Source: X23 sp050251575
GTDB lineage: Bacteria > Bacillota > Clostridia > SK-Y3
Length of the DNA: 14,018 nt
NCBI GenBank assembly: GCA_050251575.1
Contig: JBFWMP010000066.1
Location: 1-14,018, forward strand
Direction: 5' to 3'
In this document: positions 1 to 7,354 of the stretch, piece after piece
How the letters are laid out: the number at the start of each line of letters is the position of its first letter
Position numbering within the stretch: position 1 is the first letter of the stretch
Translations under genes and position numbers: made by a program
Notes under the pieces: model-generated
Seen by the model: only the letters and a program-made list of their open reading frames with translations
Told to the model about the DNA's origin: nothing
The model's database searches: none

Positions 1-1
1 A

Positions 2-1483
2 ACATCAGAGTTATCTGCAAAAGAAACGGCTGAAGCTATTGACTCGTTCTGGTCAAAACACTTCTCTATTCCTCCAGATGGGAAAGGATATGGGTATGAA
101 ATAGATATGATGAAAGTTGATTTTGAGAAGTCTTGCGATGAAGTAGCCTCAATTGAAGCTGAAATCCATGAACTACAGACAGATGCAAATGAAAGCGCAA
201 ACAAAATCTCAAAGCTTGAGTCAGACTACAAAACCCTTCTTGTTGAAAAAGAAGCAAAAGCCAAAGAATTAGGCGATATGATTGAAAAGCTGAGACAGGG
301 AGTCATTCAGATGCATAAAGAATGTGACGCTAGAGAAGATGACATCGCCAAGATAAGCAAGAGGAACAGAGAAATCAGCAACATTCTTTCTGGAGTAATC
401 ACGTGTCCTAACTGTAACCATAAGTTCTTGATTGACAACAACGCTGACATTGACTCAATCTCGTTAGAAAAAGAAAAAAACATATCTGTTATTTCTGAAA
501 AAAACAATGAGATTGAAAGGATGTCAAAGCAAGCGCTAAGCGAAAATAGCGTTATTAAGAGCTTAAAGACACAAGAGTCAGACTTAGAAAACATCGGCAA
601 AGACGTTTTAGCTCTTTCAATTGCTGAATCTAAAAATCAAAATGAAATTCTTGACAAGATTTCAAGAATGAAAAGAAGGTTATCTGAAATCAGCCTCAAG
701 AAAGACGCTTTCGAGAGCAAGATTTCAAGATTAATTGATGACGCATTTGAAGAAACTGAGAACGAGATAGATTCAATCGTTCGCTCTCTTGAAAAATATA
801 AAATGGAAATCGATAGAGACGCAAACACATTAGCCATGAAGATTGAGCAAATTGAGTTTGCAATTGAAGCTCTTGAAAAGTTTGATCCAGACTCAACGCT
901 TCCAGATTTAAAAGATAGGTTGTCAAAGTACACGTCAGAAATGAATGATATTGATAAACTATTGATTAAATCGCAGGCTGAAGTCGATAAGTTTACTTTG
1001 CAGGAGAACATTTTTAGCGAATTCAAAACTCACTTAGCAAACAGCAAAATTGATGCTCTTTCTGAGATAACAAACGGATTTTTAGAGCTAATTGGAAGCG
1101 ACTTAAGAGTTGAATTCCAGGGATTCAAATTGCTTAAATCTGGAAAGATTAGAGACAAGATAACAGTCAACTTGTTAAGAAACGGAATCGAAGTAGGTAG
1201 CTTTGGAAAGCTTAGCGTTGGAGAGTCAGCAAGAATAAATTTAGCGTGTATTTTAGCTATGAATAAGCTAATAAATGTTAATTGCGATGATAACAAAGGA
1301 CTAGACCTACTTGTTCTTGATGAGATTCTTGAAGGAATTGATGAGGCTGGATTATCAAGCGTTCTATCAGCTTTAAATAAGATTGGCGTTACTTCAATAG
1401 TGGTGTCACAGCTTGGAATTGCTGAAACAAATGATAACGTAGTAGTTGTAATTAAAGAAAACGGAGAATCTAGAATTGATTAG
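2..1483 (+). CDS. SbcC/Rad50-like recombination ATPase, 5'-partial
   Basis: This frame is open from base 2 without a stop, so the first ATG at 107 is probably internal and the gene begins upstream of the window. The visible part is a long charged heptad-rich coiled coil, interrupted by a CxxC zinc-hook-like motif (CPNC, encoded at 404-415). It ends in an ABC-type ATPase half with a signature motif (LSVGES, about 1212-1229) and a Walker B plus D-loop (LLVLDEILEGID, about 1309-1344). The Walker A half would lie upstream. SbcC/Rad50/T4 gp46 proteins work with an Mre11-type nuclease to process DNA ends and restart replication. A nuclease partner is not adjacent here; it may lie upstream or be the phosphoesterase at 8523. 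The last 8 bases overlap the next gene. Confidence 0.85.
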   Translation, partial: TSELSAKETAEAIDSFWSKHFSIPPDGKGYGYEIDMMKVDFEKSCDEVASIEAEIHELQTDANESANKISKLESDYKTLLVEKEAKAKELGDMIEKLRQGVIQMHKECDAREDDIAKISKRNREISNILSGVITCPNCNHKFLIDNNADIDSISLEKEKNISVISEKNNEIERMSKQALSENSVIKSLKTQESDLENIGKDVLALSIAESKNQNEILDKISRMKRRLSEISLKKDAFESKISRLIDDAFEETENEIDSIVRSLEKYKMEIDRDANTLAMKIEQIEFAIEALEKFDPDSTLPDLKDRLSKYTSEMNDIDKLLIKSQAEVDKFTLQENIFSEFKTHLANSKIDALSEITNGFLELIGSDLRVEFQGFKLLKSGKIRDKITVNLLRNGIEVGSFGKLSVGESARINLACILAMNKLINVNCDDNKGLDLLVLDEILEGIDEAGLSSVLSALNKIGVTSIVVSQLGIAETNDNVVVVIKENGESRID

Positions 1484-1973
1484 AAAAATTAAAAACCCAT
1501 ACGAGTCATTCACTAAAAATGACTTGTTGGGTTTAGATATGGCTATACACACTGGCTATTATTGCATGAATGGCGGAGGAACTTGGGACTTCAGTAAGTT
1601 TAAAACAGCTAAAGAAAACAATGAGCATAAGGCTTTCAGGAATAAGCTTATTGATTTCATAGAAGAAAACAACATTAAACTAATTACTGCTGAAGATCTT
1701 ATTTATATGCCTGGAAGGTTTAATGCGCTAAGAAAGCTAGGAGAATACAGAGGAGTTCTTCTTGAGGTATGCGAAACACTGGAACTTCCAGCTCCAATTT
1801 TTATACCTCCTAGCCACATTAAAATTACAGCAACCAACAAAGGAAATGCCACAAAGGAAGAAGTTATGAAAGGCATTAAGAAGCTATATGGAATAGATAC
1901 CAATGGTGACGACAATTGGGCAGACGCTATTGGGTGCTTTTATACAACAGTAAACAAATATCATTTATTATGA
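1476..1973 (+). CDS. RuvC-like Holliday junction resolvase
   Basis: The 165-residue protein has the RNase H-fold resolvase pattern. A first acidic residue sits in LGLDMA (D21), a second in ITAED (E73), and a C-terminal acidic pair in GDDNWADA (D145/D146 and D150). Before the last motif stands a RuvC-type PSHIK...GNATKEEV segment. RuvC-family enzymes cut four-way junctions with two metal ions, and in phages they resolve recombination and replication intermediates before packaging. The start is taken as TTG at 1476 because the first in-frame ATG (about 1540) lies after D21 and would remove a catalytic residue. The gene overlaps the SbcC-like gene upstream and meets the next gene in an ATGA. The family is clear; the exact start is not. 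Confidence 0.85.
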   Translation: MIRKIKNPYESFTKNDLLGLDMAIHTGYYCMNGGGTWDFSKFKTAKENNEHKAFRNKLIDFIEENNIKLITAEDLIYMPGRFNALRKLGEYRGVLLEVCETLELPAPIFIPPSHIKITATNKGNATKEEVMKGIKKLYGIDTNGDDNWADAIGCFYTTVNKYHLL

Positions 1974-2266
1974 GCAAATCTAGAAGAGAAAAAAGAAAAG
2001 TAGAGAACTTAAGCACTAAGTTAATTGATTTGCTTGGCTGCCTATATGAGTTCCTTGCAAAAGCAGACAAGCCAACAGACGAAGAGGCTAGAGCGTATTT
2101 TATCAAATGCGACACTAAGTGGAAAGATATATGCAAACGCAACAAGCTGGCTCCAGAAGCCTACAGTGCATTTAAATACGAAGTCGCTAAGGAATGGAAT
2201 AAGAAAAAAGAGGAAGAAGAAGCAGTTCAAGTTGCTGAAGAAGATCAAGAGGTGAAAGAAAGATAG
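1970..2266 (+). CDS. small charged hypothetical protein
   Basis: I do not recognise this 98-residue protein. The start is set at ATG 1970, whose TGA overlap with the resolvase stop forms an ATGA junction. The frame is open further upstream, but that part merely lies over the resolvase gene. The N-terminus is basic (SKSRREKRK), the middle looks helical with several aromatic residues and two cysteines, and the C-terminus is a run of Lys and Glu with low complexity. There is no membrane segment or signal peptide. Its place between a resolvase and a sigma factor suggests a nucleic-acid-related accessory role, but this is inference from position only. Confidence 0.6.
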   Translation: MSKSRREKRKVENLSTKLIDLLGCLYEFLAKADKPTDEEARAYFIKCDTKWKDICKRNKLAPEAYSAFKYEVAKEWNKKKEEEEAVQVAEEDQEVKER

Positions 2267-2328
2267 ACGATGAAATAACAGCTAGAAAAACGAAGTTATT
2301 CAAAGATCTTATAGAGCCAAATTTAAAT

Positions 2329-2832
2329 ATGGTATATAAGCTTTGCTTGCAGTACTCAAGGTGCAGTGATTACGTTCAGGACAACTACACCGAGGTGCTT
2401 GCCAACTTCTACAAGTATATAGAGTCTTATGATGAAAAACGCTCTGTTCTTACTTGGATTCACATTGTAACTAAGCGTTACGTTTTCAACGCAGACGCTA
2501 AAAGAGAGGAGAATTTGCCATATAGCCTTGATACGTCAATGCAAATAATTGACAATGGTCCTAATGAGTGTAATTTCTTGACTCCAGACAATTATGCACA
2601 ATTTTACTCAGATGACGTTCTAAATGCCATTGAAAGCCTTGGTGAAGTTTACAAACGAACGCTAATGCTACAAATGGCGGGATACAAACTAACTGAAATA
2701 GTGGAAATAACTCATAAAGAAGGTCTTCTAAAGACTAAAAATATCGAAACTGTAAAAAGTAGGTTGTTTTTGGCTAGAAGTCAACTAAAAAAGCTTTTAA
2801 ATAGGGATGGAACTAGAAAAGCTAAACAGTAA
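2329..2832 (+). CDS. ECF-like sigma factor (sigma-70 regions 2 and 4)
   Basis: The protein reads like a small sigma factor. Region 2 runs from NMVYKLCLQYS through DYVQDNYTEVLANFYKYI and the SVLTWIHIVTKRYV segment. Region 4 is the helix-turn-helix around LGEVYKRTLMLQMAGYKLTEI to ETVKSRLFLARSQLKKLL. Such proteins direct host RNA polymerase to phage promoters, probably for middle or late genes. The start is doubtful: ATG 2329 cuts into the first helix of region 2, and the same frame continues upstream to about 2239 with plausible region 2 sequence (LFKDLIEPNLN just before the ATG) but no ATG, GTG or TTG. An ATA at 2263 may be used, or translation may be coupled to the upstream gene. Region 4 has a short insertion (KEGLLKTK) between its helices. 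Confidence 0.75.
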   Translation: MVYKLCLQYSRCSDYVQDNYTEVLANFYKYIESYDEKRSVLTWIHIVTKRYVFNADAKREENLPYSLDTSMQIIDNGPNECNFLTPDNYAQFYSDDVLNAIESLGEVYKRTLMLQMAGYKLTEIVEITHKEGLLKTKNIETVKSRLFLARSQLKKLLNRDGTRKAKQ

Positions 2833-3394
2833 AGCTAAAGAGATTTTTTTAAGCGTGTTCTCAAAGACACTTGATAAAGAATTCATGTTTAACGAGAGCA
2901 CGCTTAACAAGTCAATCTTTAAGTTTATTCAAGAAATAATGCCTATTGAACATGGGCTTGTAAGCGTTGGTGTTATAACGGACTACATGATATGCCAGTC
3001 ACACGCATATAGAGATTGGGACAAGTGGTCTAGAGTGTTCATGGTGTCGTGGTTTTTTAGCGAAAAAGCAATATCAAGATTCTATGAAGCTAAGCCTGGG
3101 CTTAAGTACTACGAAGACAAGTGGCTACATAGCTTAGGTTTGGATAGGGGCGATTTAAAAATGTCGTTCATATCAAAAGAAGAGCATCCTATGAGAAAGT
3201 ATATTCATATGGAAGCTGAAGAAAGTACGAAGAGAAGGTTTTTAAACCAAGATGTTGGATATGGATTGTGCGTTGAATCTACGCTAATGTGGAGTCCAAT
3301 GTCTGAGGTTTGCAGAATATGTGATTATAAACAAAGGTGTCTGGAAGCGCTTAAAACAGCGTATCCAGAACTATATAGACTAAGGACTGAATAA
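2807..3394 (+). CDS. hypothetical protein with C-terminal cysteine cluster
   Basis: I do not recognise this 195-residue protein. ATG 2807 overlaps the sigma gene by 26 bases, and the stop is one base from the helicase gene, so the three are probably co-translated. The middle is rich in aromatic residues (tryptophans in RDWDKWSRVF and VSWFF). The C-terminus carries C155, C169, C172 and C178, spaced C-x13-C-x2-C-x5-C, which could hold zinc or an iron-sulfur cluster. The last three cysteines resemble the CxxCxxxxxC of Cas4/AddB-type nucleases, but I see no PD-(D/E)XK nuclease motif. The position directly before the replicative helicase makes a helicase loader or replisome accessory role possible; that is inference. 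Confidence 0.6.
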   Translation: MELEKLNSKAKEIFLSVFSKTLDKEFMFNESTLNKSIFKFIQEIMPIEHGLVSVGVITDYMICQSHAYRDWDKWSRVFMVSWFFSEKAISRFYEAKPGLKYYEDKWLHSLGLDRGDLKMSFISKEEHPMRKYIHMEAEESTKRRFLNQDVGYGLCVESTLMWSPMSEVCRICDYKQRCLEALKTAYPELYRLRTE

Positions 3395-3395
3395 C

Positions 3396-4760
3396 ATGGC
3401 TAAAATAAAAGAGATTAATCCATTAAGTGAGGAATTCTTATACGATTTATATTTTACTGCGTTTAAAAGCGCTGTTGTGTGTGGGGTGCTTACTCAGCAT
3501 ATGGCTCCTGAATATTTGCCGGATAAAAGCTTCCAAAAGCTTAACAAAGGCATCTCAACATTCTACAAAGCCCATAAGGAATCGCCTAGTTTTGGAATAA
3601 TCATACAAAAATTTTCCGATGACGATGATGTTATTGGGCTAATTGACGACATTCGATCATCAACTTCAGTCCCATCTCAAGAATCAATACTTGCAACTCT
3701 TGAAAAATACATCATATCAGTTAAGTTGCAAAACACTTATATTGAAATTGGTAGATTTTACAATGCTGGAGAACATGAAAAGGCAGTTAATGCATTGATG
3801 AAGTATAATGAATGGGTTACTGGATTTACACTTTCATCTGGAGAGTTTGTTGACGTTATTGAATCATTCGAGGAAAATTATAATAACAATAAGTCAAAGA
3901 TTGCTGAAATGAAAGCTTCAGCAAAAAAACCAATCACTAGGTTTTATATTGACGATTTGGATTCATTGAATGACGGTAGAAACCTAAGAGGTCAGTGTTC
4001 ATGTTTCCTTGCTAGTACTGGCGTAGGAAAATCACACATGGCTAGACACATTGGAAAGCACGCTGCAATTGATGACGGGCTAAATGTGCTACACATTCAG
4101 CTTGAGGGATCAAAGGAAGAGGTTGTAGACGCTTATTCAGGGTCTTTAATAGGCAAGAACGGCTATTACTTTGAGCGAGGAAAGCTTACAGAGTCAGAAC
4201 TGCAAGACGCAAAGGCTACTTTATCTGAGTACTGTGGAACAATTAAAGTTAGAGCCTTCACCAGGTTTAACAATAAAGTGTCTACAGTTGACATCAAAAA
4301 CTCAATATCAGAATACAGAAAATCATACGGATTTAACCCAGATGTTGTTATAGTGGATTCAATGGACCTTCTTACTGATTCGTCTAATAGAAACTACGGA
4401 GAAGACGGTCTAAGGCATCAAATGATTGCTGTTTCACGCGACTTAAAGGACTTAGCAAATGATGAAGACGTATGGCTTGTTGTTACCTATCAGGCTACAA
4501 TTGAAAAAGCTGAATGGATCAATGACAGCAAGAATGTTTTGACAGAATATTCAGTGTCAGAAGCAAAAGGTATCTCAAGGGCTCTTACTCACTTGATTTC
4601 ATTAAACGTAACACAGGACGAGAGAATTGCAAATTTAATGAGGTTACACGTATGTAAGTCTAGATTCTTCCAGAAGGGCGATACATTTAAAATTGCCACT
4701 AGGTTTGACAATGAAATTTTCTACGATAGACAAAAGACATTTGCGCTAAAAAGAGCTTAA
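3396..4760 (+). CDS. DnaB-like replicative DNA helicase
   Basis: This 454-residue protein has the layout of a DnaB/gp41 helicase: a helical N-terminal domain (about residues 1-150), a linker, then a RecA-like motor. Walker A is ASTGVGKS (206-213), Walker B is DVVIVDSMD (316-324), and a later motif ends in VTYQ, matching the conserved polar sensor of the family. The segment after Walker A (VLHIQLEGS) also fits. The helicase would form a ring that unwinds DNA at the fork using ATP and would bind the primase encoded next. ATG 3396 follows the previous stop by one base. There is no Shine-Dalgarno sequence. An AT-rich promoter region follows the stop. Confidence 0.9.
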   Translation: MAKIKEINPLSEEFLYDLYFTAFKSAVVCGVLTQHMAPEYLPDKSFQKLNKGISTFYKAHKESPSFGIIIQKFSDDDDVIGLIDDIRSSTSVPSQESILATLEKYIISVKLQNTYIEIGRFYNAGEHEKAVNALMKYNEWVTGFTLSSGEFVDVIESFEENYNNNKSKIAEMKASAKKPITRFYIDDLDSLNDGRNLRGQCSCFLASTGVGKSHMARHIGKHAAIDDGLNVLHIQLEGSKEEVVDAYSGSLIGKNGYYFERGKLTESELQDAKATLSEYCGTIKVRAFTRFNNKVSTVDIKNSISEYRKSYGFNPDVVIVDSMDLLTDSSNRNYGEDGLRHQMIAVSRDLKDLANDEDVWLVVTYQATIEKAEWINDSKNVLTEYSVSEAKGISRALTHLISLNVTQDERIANLMRLHVCKSRFFQKGDTFKIATRFDNEIFYDRQKTFALKRA

Positions 4761-4784
4761 AGTATGTTAAAGTTGAGTTTTTAT

Positions 4785-4815
4785 ATTGTTTCTAAGCTAA
4801 TAGTTTATATATTTG
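4785..4815 (+). promoter_or_regulatory. Bacteroidota-type promoter before primase
   Basis: In the 75-base gap after the helicase lies TATATTTG (4808-4815), an exact match to the TAnnTTTG -7 box. ATTG (4785-4788) sits 19 bases upstream, close to the -33 TTTG box. Transcription would start near 4820, leaving a leader of roughly 15 bases before ATG 4836. The consensus is that known for Bacteroides and Flavobacterium; its use here is inferred from the match. Confidence 0.6.
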
Positions 4816-4835
4816 CGTCAAATTTAACTTAAAGA

Positions 4836-5873
4836 ATGGACTATATATATTCTAGAGAAGAAAAAGAGCTAATCACACAGGAGCTTAAAAATGAACTTAA
4901 CGGAAGTTTTGACGGTGGTTTAAAAAATATTATTTCTAATTGCCCTGAGTGCGGAAAGAAAAACAAGTTTGGAGTTTACATAGGCAAAGAAACTGAAAGG
5001 AAAACACTTTTCTCGGCAAACTGTTTTTCATGTGGCAAGCGATTCTCAGGACTTGAATCGTTAGCCACGTACTTAGGGAGATTAGACTTGATTCAATCTC
5101 AAACATCAGACATAACGTCAGAATTAGATGTAAATGCAATTTTTAAGCTTGATAATGGAGAGGACGAGATTGATGATTCTCTTGCAGAGATTAATCTTCC
5201 AGATGGATTTAAAAGGGTCTTCTTTGATAGATATTTGAACTCAAGACAATTTGAGCCTGACGACTATGATTATTTTCCTGTTGGAGTATCTAAGGACTTT
5301 AAATTCAAGGACTATATAATATTTCCAATCATTGACGATGGGCGAGTTGTTGGGTATGTATCAAGGAACAAGAAAAGCAAAAGGCAAATTGATGCTCACA
5401 ATAGAAAGGCTAGTAGGGGAGGTGGATACAAAATCCTCAGGTATAGAAATTCAACTGAAAACGACTTTGTAAAGCTTCTGTATAACTATGATAGCGTTAT
5501 TGAAGATGAGACGCAAACTGTTATTCTTGTTGAAGGAATCTTTGACTGCATAGGAATCACCAGGGAGCTTGAGCTATATGACTCAAAAAAAGTTGCTGCT
5601 GTAGCTACATTTGGAAAGAAAGTGTCAAACGTACACATATACAAACTTCAATCAAAAGGTGTTAAAAATGTAGTTATAGGATATGATGCTGACTTTGTTG
5701 AAATGATCAAACAAACAGCCGAACAACTTGAAACATATTTTAACGTATTTATAGCGCCACCGCCAAATCCAGATGTTGACTATGGAGACATGGATTTTTG
5801 GGATTTCTGGGAGTCATACGTTGACAAATTAATGACATTTAGAGAATTTAAACTAGGTAAACTACAAGAATAA
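4836..5873 (+). CDS. DnaG-like primase with zinc finger and Toprim domain
   Basis: The 345-residue protein starts with a zinc-binding domain holding C36, C39, C63 and C66 (CPEC...CFSC), as in DnaG and T7 gp4 primases. A Toprim domain follows, with the glutamate motif VEGIFD (E233, D237) and the metal-binding GYDAD (D284, D286). Primases make short RNA primers for lagging-strand synthesis. The length is below that of bacterial DnaG because there is no large C-terminal helicase-binding domain; the tail is short (after WDFWESYVDKL). ATG 4836 follows a matching promoter and an A-rich leader. The gene lies right after the helicase, which supports a replisome role. Confidence 0.87.
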   Translation: MDYIYSREEKELITQELKNELNGSFDGGLKNIISNCPECGKKNKFGVYIGKETERKTLFSANCFSCGKRFSGLESLATYLGRLDLIQSQTSDITSELDVNAIFKLDNGEDEIDDSLAEINLPDGFKRVFFDRYLNSRQFEPDDYDYFPVGVSKDFKFKDYIIFPIIDDGRVVGYVSRNKKSKRQIDAHNRKASRGGGYKILRYRNSTENDFVKLLYNYDSVIEDETQTVILVEGIFDCIGITRELELYDSKKVAAVATFGKKVSNVHIYKLQSKGVKNVVIGYDADFVEMIKQTAEQLETYFNVFIAPPPNPDVDYGDMDFWDFWESYVDKLMTFREFKLGKLQE

Positions 5874-5874
5874 T

Positions 5875-6126
5875 ATGGCTATTAAATCAGGATTTGATTG
5901 CGAAGTAACGCTAATCAATCCAAGCAAACAGGTAAAAGGATTTTCAAACATAGGCTTCTATGAGTTCTGCATCCAGGTCGCAAACAGCAATTCATTTAGC
6001 AAGTGGTCAATAGAAAATGATAAGCCAGCATGGGCTAGCAAACTTGATTTAAAGATCCACCAATGTGTTATAGAAGAGTTTTTAAAAGAGAAAGGCTATC
6101 AAATTATAAAACGTAATCAAAAATGA
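5875..6126 (+). CDS. small hypothetical protein
   Basis: I do not recognise this 83-residue protein. It starts one base after the primase stop and ends in an ATGA shared with the nucleotidyltransferase gene. The sequence looks like a mixed alpha/beta fold, with aromatic residues in FSNIGFYEFCIQV and two tryptophans in the middle, and a basic C-terminus (KEKGYQIIKRNQK). It has three scattered cysteines but no paired CxxC motif, and no membrane segment or signal peptide. Tight coupling on both sides suggests co-translation with primase and nucleotidyltransferase. Function unknown. Confidence 0.55.
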   Translation: MAIKSGFDCEVTLINPSKQVKGFSNIGFYEFCIQVANSNSFSKWSIENDKPAWASKLDLKIHQCVIEEFLKEKGYQIIKRNQK

Positions 6127-6671
6127 CAAACAGAGAAAAAGAATTGCTTTCTGTAGCTAGTGAAGTTATGGATGCGCTAAGAAGTAATGGGCTCGAATGT
6201 GCTCTCAGTGGAAGCTTAATGCTTGCTGTTGCTGGAATAAATAAGCGCAGAGAGTCTAATGATATTGACATTGTGGTTGATTCAAATCTACTCTACAATC
6301 AATTCCAGGCTTCTGAATGTGGAGACTTTCGCGCATATGTAATCAGTCTTGTAGAGCCTAAGTGCGGTAAAGTTATCGCCATAAGCAACGAATTATATCC
6401 TACAGTATCATTTATTCATAAAGGGTTCAAAGTAGACTTAATTGATTCAATTGAAGAGTACAATATAGTAAATGGAGTTGTATGTGGATCTCTATTTAAT
6501 GAGGTTTACGCAAAATACTCGTATAGCCTTGACGATTCTAACCCAGAAACAAAAAGAAAGCACAGTGAAGATGTGAAATACATATTAGAAAATAACGCAC
6601 TTGGATTCTCTAAAATTGACTTAATTGATATGCGTTCAAGTGAAACTGACACTAAAGTTGTAGTTGATTAA
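6123..6671 (+). CDS. minimal nucleotidyltransferase-fold protein
   Basis: This 182-residue protein has the pol-beta-type nucleotidyltransferase signature. GS (G30, S31) begins the active-site helix, DID (D47, D49) binds the metals, and a third acidic residue sits in FKVDLID (D105). The order and spacing match stand-alone minimal nucleotidyltransferases such as the AbiEii/MNT type. These transfer nucleotides to proteins, RNA or small molecules; the substrate here cannot be told from sequence. It is coupled by ATGA to the small gene before it and followed 24 bases later by the methyltransferase. Possible roles include modification of a host target or defence and counter-defence; none is shown. 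The fold call is strong, the role open. Confidence 0.7.
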   Translation: MTNREKELLSVASEVMDALRSNGLECALSGSLMLAVAGINKRRESNDIDIVVDSNLLYNQFQASECGDFRAYVISLVEPKCGKVIAISNELYPTVSFIHKGFKVDLIDSIEEYNIVNGVVCGSLFNEVYAKYSYSLDDSNPETKRKHSEDVKYILENNALGFSKIDLIDMRSSETDTKVVVD

Positions 6672-6694
6672 TTTGATGTTTGCCCATTTTAATT

Positions 6695-7354
6695 ATGAAA
6701 ATATTATCATTATGCGGTGGTATTGAATGTGGAGCTGTAGCCATAAAAAGGCTTGGAATTAAGCCGGAACAATATTTCTCAAGCGAGATTGATAAAGACG
6801 CAATCGCAGTAGCCACAGACAACCACCCAGATATTATACATATTGGCGACATCTTTAAAGTTAGATACGCTGATGGGATTATTTATTCAGAGCAAGGGAA
6901 CTTCTATGCAGGTCAACTCGACCTTGTTTTTGGTGGAACTCCATGCAAAGGGTTTTCTTGTGCCGGAAGCAGAATTGATTTTGATCACGAAGAAAGCAAA
7001 CTTTTCTTTGAGTTTCATAGAATACTAAAAGAAGTAAAACCAACTTATTTCTTGTTTGAGAATGTAAAAATGAGAAGAGAGCCTATGGATATAATATCAG
7101 CATATCTTGAAGTGAATCCAGTTGAGATTAATTCAGCATTAGTTAGTGCTCAGAACAGGAAAAGAATATACTGGCTTGGCTACATGAGGGAGAGGTTTTT
7201 TGAGGAAAATTATTGTATAGAATGTGAACATAAAAGGAAGGAATATGAGCAGAAAAGAGAACAAGGTCTACTGGGAAAAGCACAAAGAGAGGGAGCGGAA
7301 TCGATATTGGGAGAAGCACAAAAACGACGTGTCGGTTTGCAAAATTTGCGGTAA
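6695..7354 (+). CDS. C5-cytosine DNA methyltransferase, N-terminal part (split)
   Basis: The frame begins with motif I (LSLCGGIECGAVAIK). It then has the catalytic motif IV GGTPCKGFS with the active cysteine, motif VI ENV (in FLFENVKM), and motif VIII SAQNRKRIYW ending near 7180. This is the AdoMet-binding and catalytic half of a Dcm/Dnmt-type enzyme, which methylates carbon 5 of cytosine, probably to protect phage DNA. After about 7190 the sequence no longer looks like a methyltransferase, and the frame stops at TAA 7352-7354 inside the HNH gene. Target recognition and motifs IX-X lie downstream in the same frame. ATG 6695 is preferred over TTG 6680 because it starts directly before motif I. 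Whether the split enzyme is active is unknown. Confidence 0.8.
   Translation: MKILSLCGGIECGAVAIKRLGIKPEQYFSSEIDKDAIAVATDNHPDIIHIGDIFKVRYADGIIYSEQGNFYAGQLDLVFGGTPCKGFSCAGSRIDFDHEESKLFFEFHRILKEVKPTYFLFENVKMRREPMDIISAYLEVNPVEINSALVSAQNRKRIYWLGYMRERFFEENYCIECEHKRKEYEQKREQGLLGKAQREGAESILGEAQKRRVGLQNLR

Noticed and set aside
637..1026. Minus-strand frame opposite the SbcC-like coiled coil
   Set aside because: Serine/leucine-rich antisense of Glu/Lys/Ser codons; no motif or start signal.
4171..4353. 60-residue plus-strand frame inside the helicase gene
   Set aside because: Lies fully inside the helicase gene in another frame, with no motif or ribosome site.
4754..4798. AGCTTA/TAAGCT inverted repeat after the helicase as a terminator
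   Set aside because: Arms of six bases with a loop of 33 and no T-run afterwards; not a convincing hairpin.
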